A DNA stretch of 64,000 nt from positions 1,240,001-1,304,000 of the forward strand of contig CP021231.1 of the NCBI GenBank assembly GCA_003999685.1, in the 5' to 3' direction. Source of the stretch: Taiwanofungus camphoratus. Taxonomy: Eukaryota > Basidiomycota > Agaricomycetes > Polyporales > Taiwanofungaceae. The notes beneath the pieces were generated by a model. It saw only the letters and a program-made list of their open reading frames with translations. It was not told the DNA's origin and searched no databases. This document shows, piece after piece, positions 57,001-64,000 of this stretch. How positions within the stretch are numbered: the first letter of the stretch is position 1; each line of letters opens with the position of its first letter. The translations under genes were made by a program, and so were the position numbers.

Positions 57001-57705
57001 TCATCCGCTATCTGGCAGCGGACAAAAAGTGACTCTAAGTCCTGGAAATACCTTCGGATGGTCCTAGGCTGGTCAGGATCGAAGGTGGGGGATGTACGAT
57101 CTCCTCGAGGTGGCATGAGTGGAGGTGCGTTCATGGTTGACACAGAAATAGGATTTAGGGGATTAGCTAAAGTGGGTGCGGTCAAAGATGGGTTCGAAGC
57201 TGAGTTGATGCTAGCTGAAGAAGATTGGGTCGTAGAAGCGTCGGCAAGTGTAATAGAAGGAATCGGAGGGGAACGCGAAGCTGATGGGAGCGTAGAGGAT
57301 AGCTGAGGGGATTCCGGTAAATGGACTAAGATAGGGTCAGACGCTGAAGAAGGACCACTTTCTTCGGAGGTGTTAGGAAGCTCAGGGGACGTGGACTGAG
57401 GTTCGAAGTCCTCAATTGGTGAGTCTTCGGACGTGGTAAGCGTGTCTAGAGACCCTTCGAAAAGAGCCTCGAAGTCGGGGGTCGATTCGAAAGATTCGAG
57501 TGTAGAAATGATATCGGAGGGGATAGTCGTAGGTGTTCACGAAGAGGTGCTTCATGGAAGGCCTGCTTGAGTATAGTAACGATAGCCGACCTGAAAGAAC
57601 TCGGATAGTAACTGATCGCTGTTTCTCGGAGAGGACTGGTTAGACGTAGGATGATCTGAAGGCAATGAAATCTTGACTGCTCCCCCTCGTGGTGGGCTCC
57701 AGAAA
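54006..57705 (-). pseudogene. truncated and broken second Gypsy copy (gag and start of pol)
   Basis: Minus-strand remains nearly identical to the whole-looking copy: gag-protease region about 54732-57667 and the first part of pol, ending at the junction with LTR C at a place equivalent to about 48699. It lacks RT, RNase H, integrase and the antisense gene, and shows several breaks besides the truncation. The high similarity to the neighbouring copy suggests it is recent. Confidence 0.8.
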
Positions 57706-59298
57706 TGATACGACCTAGGGGACCCTGGTACCTAGGGAGTGCTCCGCAACGTGGCTGGGGGTAGTGTGATAACTGTGAGGGTGTGAGGGTAGGAGCTACA
57801 ACCTGTATGATACCGGGAAACCTGTATGTCTTGTTTTTGTAAGTAGGGGAGTAAGGGGTCAAGGGTCCTGCACAACAGGATCTTGTTCCTAAGTGCTATA
57901 CTATCCCTAAGGCCTTGCGAGGCCCTCCGAAGTACGCGAAGTTCTTCGAGATTTTGCAAAGTCCTTCGAAGTTTTAGCCAAATCGCGCGAGCTGACTTCG
58001 TAGATGCTGTGAAGTCCTTTTAGCTAGAGTTAGATAAAGGGCGTAAGGTTTAGAGGTTTGTTAGAGCGAGGTGGGCAAGGTTTGGCTAGCGTAGGAGACC
58101 TGTAGGAGAGGTCGGAGAGTTCGAGGGCGTAGGGAGATGTACTATAGCCTGTAACTAAGGCTATGGGAGAGTCGTAGGGCTATTCGTAGGACGTAGGGAT
58201 GACGCAACGTGAGCCTAAGGGTATAACTAAGGCGGAGGCCCACCGGATAGGTGCTATAAGAGGTGCTGAAGGGTGCGAAGTCACGGCGACTTTCGTAGAT
58301 CGTAGTGCGTAGTTCGGGAAGCGTAGACGTGGTTCGTAGATATATCGCGAGCGTAGACGTAGTTCAAAGGTACTGAAATGAAGCTGGGGTGGAGACTTAG
58401 GGACCTTAGGACCGTTCCTAAGGTTGTACTCGCGGCGCTTTCCTGAGATCGGAGCTACAGGGGAACTGGTATTCCAAAGAGAGAAGCGTGCACTGAGGGG
58501 TCTCTGTCGTACATAGTAAACTACCTCTGACTAAATAGGGGAGCGTGAGGTGAACTAATCTTGCGCGAAGTGATCCTTACGAGTCCGAAATGTGTCCTAA
58601 AACGCATGGACTCCAAAGTGAACACGAGGGGGATAGGAACTAATTAGGAACTGAAACAGGGGAACTACGAACGGTAGAAAGGTGACCAACTTCATTCACG
58701 AGGGCGGGATGACTATCCGAGAGCAGCCATGCGCCGTGATCACCTATCTTAGCGGGCTAAGAGCGCACAAAGTTCTTAGCAGCGGGACTTGACCTAATCG
58801 GGGTAGGAGGTGTCCTAACTGGGTGGAGGGCCATATGAATACGCCCTAGGATGACCTTATGGCGTAGGATCGAGACCCATGGGGGTGCACAAGGCTTCCT
58901 AAGTCCAACTTCCGGGACTTCGGACCATTTCGGAGCCTATCGGAGGTAGCTGCAATCACAAGAGCTAGGAGAGACTTAGCTAAGCCCGGGATGAGTGACG
59001 TAGTAGATAGGACCTAGATCCAATGGAACAGTATGGGAGGACCGGCAGTGTCCGATAGTGGACTTAGCAGGAGTTAGGGACTTCGCGTCTAGCATTCGAA
59101 ATCTCGTAGCACCTCGTGTGACTTCGCAAGACTTTGTAGGGTGTTAGGAGGGTTTAGGAAGGAGAGGGGGCGTTAGGAATATTATAGGAACCTATCCCTC
59201 CTGTCGTAGGCTGTAGGAGAGTCTTAGAGTGGTCGGTTGGGGGATCAGAAAGCTCCTAAAATCGCGATTCGGGGCCCAGGAGGCTACGGGACTCATCA
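57706..59298 (-). repeat. LTR D, 5' LTR of the truncated Gypsy copy
   Basis: 1593 bp. It has the single CTTAGCTAAG unit shared with LTR B. Its right flank is GCGG, followed by the LINE reverse-transcriptase piece; the complement of GCGG is found at the right edge of LTR A. Confidence 0.88.
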
Positions 59299-61357
59299 GC
59301 GGCCACTAAGCTTGTGAACACCCAGCACCGCCTCAGTACGGCGTTTGGGCAGTATTGCTACCTACGTCATCAGTTGGGACCTGGAGCCCAGGCCACTGTA
59401 GATGCATATGATGTTGCTGCCGAACTTTGGTCTGAATGGCATAAACAATGTGCAACACTTCGCCTTGCAACGAAGCGGGCGAAGCGAGCACACTTTGATC
59501 AGATTATGGATGAATCCAATCCCCAACTGATCTCGGACTTTGTCGCTTGGACAAAGCCGAGACAGCAAGAGGCCACTATCCAGCTGCGCCAAGCTGATGG
59601 TGTGCCAGTTCAAAGTGCGGTTGATCTCAGTCGTGCTTTTCAAGCTCAATTCACACCCGCTAACCCACAGCCGGTGGATTTGTCATTTGTAGACGAAATT
59701 CCTCAAAAGGAGGAGTTGACTCTGCCAGACATTAGCGAGTTTGAGATTTGTGAGAATCTCAAATCCACTAGCAATACCTCCACACCCGGTCCTGATCACG
59801 TAAACTGGATGTGGATCAAGTGGTTGGTGGATCGGATCGAGCGCTCCGAGGAGGACGTCAAAACTGATCTCGGTATACACGTATGGCAATGGCTGCATGC
59901 GTATTATAATGCTTGCCTCGATTTCGAGGTTTATCCGAGCATCTTCAAGCGGTCTGTCACGGTGGTTCTGCCCAAACTGAACAAACCAGACTATACACTA
60001 GCGAAGGCCTACAGGCCTATCTGCTTGCTGAATTGCTTTGGCAAGTTGTTCGAAAAGATCATTGCCAAATGAATGCAGTGGGATGCCCAGAAATGGGGAA
60101 TCCTACACCCATGCCAGTTCGGTGGGGCTATGCAGCATAGCACCACCGACGCTGGCATCCAGCTTGTGCACAATGTCAAAGAGGCATGGGCACGAAACCT
60201 TATCCCATCGGTGCTTTTGCTCGATGTGTCACAGTTCTACCCATCCATCAACCATGATGCGCTGGTAGGAATCATGCGAAAGCAGGGCTTCAATAGCAAG
60301 CTCTGTAATTTCATGGCAAATTACTTGATCAGGCGAAAAACCTGATTCCTGTTCAATGGTACCCTGACCAATCCATCCGAATTTGATGTCGGAGTTGGCC
60401 AGGGATCAAGCTTATCCCCGATTCTATCTGGGGTTTACATTGCACCGGTTATACACAAGTGGGCGCCCGTCCATTTGGTACAGCCAGGCCGTACGGGGAC
60501 CCAGTTCTATGTGGACGATGGTCTCATCATGGCGGCTTCGCTGAAGGCTGCTGATGACAGCCCACAAGCCCTTGTGCTGAAGAACAACGTTATTTTGGCG
60601 GATGTCTTCCATGATCTTGTCGGCAATCTGAACCGTTTAGGCTTAGGAGTCGAAGGAGACAAGCTGGAGTTGATGCACTTCTGGAAGCGCCAGAAGGGGT
60701 ATTCAACTTCTCGACCCCTTGGTCTGGATCTAACCATTCGGACCGATGGACATGATGTCACTTTGCAAGCGAAGGACACTATGCGCTACCTTGGGTTCTT
60801 CTTGGACCCCAAGCTTAGCTTCCATGCACACGTGCGGTTTTATGCCAATAAGGTGGCTAGCACGTGCAACGCACTCCGTATGCTCGGGAACTCGGCACGT
60901 GGATTCCATCCCATCAACAAGCGGTGGCTCTATATTGCACACGTCGTACCGTTGATGCTATATGGAGCTCAACTGTGGTGGAACCCACAATGGAAGGGCC
61001 TCAAATGGGCTGCAAAAGAATTACAGACCGCTCAGTCTAGGGCAGCTCGGTGGGTGACCAGATGCTTTAAGATCACACCAATCGGGGCGATGGAGATGTT
61101 GGGTGGGTTGGTACCCATCCACATCCAGGTCGACCGGTACATGGAAAAAGCTGCGCTTAGAGCGTGACGAGTTCATGAAGGGCACCCAATGAGGGCTGCC
61201 CTTCCACCTTATTGGGCGACCAACGTCACTAATATTACTGCACCATGGCCGCTTAATTCGCGTCGTGGCAAAAAACAGGCTGTCACCCCCATGACGTTCA
61301 TAGATCGCATCGGGCGGCAGTCATCAGAAGACTTTGCACCACTCCATCCGGAGGTGC
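59299..61357 (+). mobile_element. LINE part 3: ORF2 reverse transcriptase region
   Basis: Plus-strand continuation of LINE ORF2. It begins Ala-Thr-Lys-Leu-Val and proceeds to a LINE-type RT: Val-Val-Leu-Pro-Lys-Leu-Asn-Lys-Pro-Asp-Tyr, Ala-Tyr-Arg-Pro-Ile-Cys-Leu-Leu-Asn, Leu-Leu-Asp-Val-Ser-Gln-Phe-Tyr-Pro-Ser, Gly-Gln-Gly-Ser-Ser-Leu-Ser-Pro and the catalytic Phe-Tyr-Val-Asp-Asp-Gly. Downstream are Arg-Tyr-Leu-Gly-Phe-Phe-Leu-Asp and Ala-Arg-Trp-Val-Thr-Arg, typical of the thumb region. In-frame TGA codons at 60070, 60343 and 61165 each fit CGA to TGA. The frame is cut by LTR E at 61358 before any RNase H domain; the rest must lie beyond the window. Confidence 0.82.
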
Positions 61358-62425
61358 TGATGAGTCCCGTAGCCTCCTGAGCCCCAAATCGCGATTTTAG
61401 GAGCTTTCTAATCCCCCAACTGACCATTCTAAGACTCTTCTACAGCCTACGACAGGTGGGATAGGTTCCTATAATATTCCTAACACCTCCTTTCCTTCCT
61501 AAACCCCTCTAACACCCTACGAAGTCTTGCAAAGTCACACAAGGTGCTACGAGGTTTCAAATGCTAGCCACGAAGTCCCTAACTCCTGCTAAGTCCACTA
61601 TCGGACACTGCCGGCCCTCCCATACTGTTCTATTGGATCTAGGTCCTACCTACTACGTCACTCATCCCGGGCTTAGCTAAGAAGTCTTAGCTAAGTCTCT
61701 CCTAGCTCTTGTGATTGCAGCTATCTCCGATAGGCTCCGAAATGGTCCGAAGTTCCGGAAGCTGGACTTAGGAAGCCTTGTGCACCCATGGGTCTCAATC
61801 CTATGCCATAAGGTCATCCTAGGGCGCATCCATATGATCCTCCACCCATTTAGGACATCTCCTACCCCGATTAGGCCAAGTCCCGCTGCTAAGAACTTCG
61901 TACACTCTTAGCCTACTAAGATAGTTGATCACAGTGCATGGCTGCTCTCGGATAGTCATCCCACCCTCGTGAATGAACTTGGTCACCTTTCTACCATTCG
62001 TAGTTCCCCTGTTTCAGTTCCTATTTAGGTCCTATCCTCCTCGTGTTCACTTCGGAGCCCATGCGCCTTAGTACACATTTCGGACTCGTAAGGATCACTT
62101 CGCGCAAGAATAGTTCACCTCACACTCCCCTATTTAGTCAGAGGTAGTTTACTATGTACGACAGAGACCCCTCAGTGCACGCTTCTCTCTTTGGAATACC
62201 AGTTCCCCTGTAACTCCGATCTCAGGAAAGCGCCGCGAGTACAACCTTAGAAACGGTCCTAAGGTCCCTAAGTCTCCACCCCAGCTTCGTTTCAGTACCT
62301 TTGAACTACGTCTACGCTCGCGATATATCTACGAACCACGTCTACGCTTCCCGAACTACGCACTACGATCTACGAAAGTCGCCGTGACTTCGCACCCTTC
62401 AGCACCTCTTATAGCATCTATCCGG
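61358..62425 (+). repeat. LTR E, older copy, interrupted
   Basis: First 1068 bp of a plus-oriented LTR of the same family, inserted in the LINE. It differs from the other copies at many scattered positions, mostly C to T or G to A, so it is the oldest LTR here. It stops at CTATCCGG, where LTR F has inserted; the rest is expected beyond the window edge. Confidence 0.8.
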
Positions 62426-64000
62426 TGATGAGTCCCGTAGCCTCCTGGGCCCCGAATCGCGATTTTAGGAACTTTCTGATCCCCCAACCGACCACTCTAA
62501 GACTCTCCTACAGCCTACGACAGGAGGGATAGGTTCCTATAATATTCCTAACTCCCCCTCTCCTTCCTAAACCCTCCTAACACCCTACGAAGTCTTGCGA
62601 AGTCACACGAGGTGCTACGAGATTTCGAATGCTAGACGCGAAGTCCCTAACTCCTGCTAAGTCCACTATCGGACACTGCCGGCCCTCCCATACTGTTCCA
62701 TTGGATCTAGGTCCTATCTACAACGTCACTCATCCCGGGCTTAGCTAAGAAGTCTTAGCTAAGTCTCTCCTAGCTCTTGTGATTGCAGCTACCTCCGATA
62801 GGCTCCGAAACGGTCCGAAGTTCCGGAAATTGGACTTAGGAAGCCTTGTGCACCCCCATGGGTCTCGATCCTATGCCATAAGGTCATCCTAGGGCGTACC
62901 CATATGACCCTCCACCCAGTTAGGACACCTCCTGCCCCGATTAGGCCAAGTCCCGCTGCTAAGAACTTCGTGCGCTCTTAGCCCGCTAAGATAGGTGATC
63001 ACGGCGCATGGCTGCTCTCGGATAGTCATCCCGCCCTCGTGAATGAAGTTGGTCACCTTTCTACCGTTCGTAGTTCCCCTGTTTCAGTTCCTAATTAGTT
63101 CCTATCCCCCTCGTGTTCACTTTGGAGTCCATGCGTTTTAGGACACATTTCGGACTCGTAAGGATCACTTCGCGCAAGAATAGTTCACCTCACGCTCCCC
63201 TATTTAGTCAGAGGTAGTTTACTATGTACGACAGAGACCCCTCAGTGCACGCTTCTCTCTTTGGAATACCAGTTCCCCTGTAGCTCCGATCTCAGGAAAG
63301 CGCCGCGAGTACAACCTTAGGAACGGTCCTAAGGTCCCTAAGTCTCCACCCCAGCTTCATTTCAGTACCTTTGAACTACGTCTACGCTCGCGATATATCT
63401 ACGAACCACGTCTACGCTTCCCGAACTACGCACTACGATCTACGAAAGTCGCCGTGACTTCGCACCCTTCAGCACCTCTTATAGCACCTATCCGGTGGGC
63501 CTCCGCCTTAGTTATACCCTTAGGCTCACGTTGCGTCATCCCTACGTCCTACGAATAGCCCTACGACTCTCCCATAGCCTTAGTTACAGGCTATAGTACA
63601 TCTCCCTACGCCCTCGAACTCTCCGACCTCTCCTACAGGTCTCCTACGCTAGCCAAACCTTGCCCACCTCGCTCTAACAAACCTCTAAACCTTACGCCCT
63701 TTATCTAACTCTAGCTAAAAGGACTTCACAGCATCTACGAAGTCAGCTCGCGCGATTTGGCTAAAACTTCGAAGGACTTTGCAAAATCTCGAAGAACTTC
63801 GCGTACTTCGGAGGGCCTCGCAAGGCCTTAGGGATAGTATAGCACTTAGGAACAAGATCCTGTTGTGCAGGACCCTTGACCCCTTACTCCCCTACTTACA
63901 AAAACAAGACATACAGGTTTCCCGGTATCATACAGGTTGTAGCTCCTACCCTCACACCCTCACAGTTATCACACTACCCCACAGCCACGTTGCGGAGCAC
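62426..64000 (+). repeat. LTR F, younger copy inside LTR E, cut by the window edge
   Basis: 1575 bp of a plus-oriented LTR, lacking only about the last 30 bases. It could be a solo LTR or the first LTR of an element extending past the window. It has two CTTAGCTAAG units and the CTACCCCACAGCC tip variant shared with the left end of LTR B. Confidence 0.85.

Larger units (their letters stand above)
41948..59298 (-). mobile_element. nested Ty3/Gypsy block: one whole-looking and one truncated element
   Basis: Reading on the minus strand: LTR D (57706-59298), internal part of a truncated, broken element (54006-57705), LTR C (52398-54005), internal region of a whole-looking element (43542-52397), LTR B (41948-43541). 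The whole-looking unit is 12.06 kb with gag-protease and pol frames open throughout, plus an antisense gene. The simplest history is insertion of the C-led element into pol of the D-led element, then LTR-LTR (or internal) recombination that removed the rest of that pol. B and D share a 14 bp deletion absent from C, so B probably belongs with D. LTR similarity looks high, suggesting recent activity. No chromodomain was recognised. Confidence 0.8.

Overview
The window is nuclear DNA of a filamentous basidiomycete, most likely an agaricomycete and possibly a polypore. This rests on dense genes with many 50-70 bp introns, F-box/TPR/LRR proteins, a FunK1-type kinase remnant, a Kre9-like wall protein, Ser-rich surface proteins and large Ty3/Gypsy elements with 1.6 kb LTRs. 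Splice sites were read by eye, using frame continuity and family motifs.

Positions 1-36,000 are ordinary gene space. On the + strand lie an F-box protein (679-2595), a FunK1 kinase fragment (2883-3657), a NUDIX hydrolase (4069-4995), a DUF202-like membrane protein (15542-16158), an endosomal-type Na+/H+ exchanger (17285-19937), a Kre9/Knh1-like GPI protein (28066-28936) and a metallo-beta-lactamase-fold hydrolase (34841-35854). On the - strand lie a single-pass mucin-like protein (5481 to about 7290), a divergent Cdc20/Cdh1-type APC/C activator (8563-10271), a secreted GPI-type protein (10852-11880), elongation factor eEF1B alpha (12426-13484), the mitochondrial insertase OXA1 (13743-15206), an unusual G-protein alpha subunit (20560-22519), a monocarboxylate-transporter-like MFS protein (23190-25288), an F-box/TPR/LRR protein (29511-31731) and an NAD(P)-binding reductase-like protein (33066-34502). 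They are a mixed housekeeping and accessory set with no metabolic cluster. Two large gaps (25.3-28.1 kb and 31.7-33.1 kb) show no convincing gene.

Positions 36,500-64,000 are a transposon graveyard built on one Tad-like LINE. The LINE is split into 36582-38600 (+, ORF1 start), 40208-41947 (-, ORF1 end plus endonuclease) and 59299-61357 (+, reverse transcriptase). It is invaded by one family of Gypsy element with about 1.6 kb LTRs. LTRs A to F lie at 38601-40207, 41948-43541, 52398-54005, 57706-59298, 61358-62425 and 62426-64000. The 41948-59298 block is a nested pair: a whole-looking element next to a truncated one, both on the - strand. Flanking 4-bp duplications and variants shared between LTR ends show that the LINE middle segment was flipped by recombination between two inverted LTRs.

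The most interesting points are in the Gypsy element. An intact three-exon gene with a Zn2Cys6-like cysteine cluster lies antisense between pol and the 3' LTR (43710-45087); its antisense introns would survive retrotransposition. A 37-nt module, a 7-bp hairpin followed by a polypurine tract, occurs both at the 3' LTR and inside pol, and four of its five differences are paired compensatory changes.
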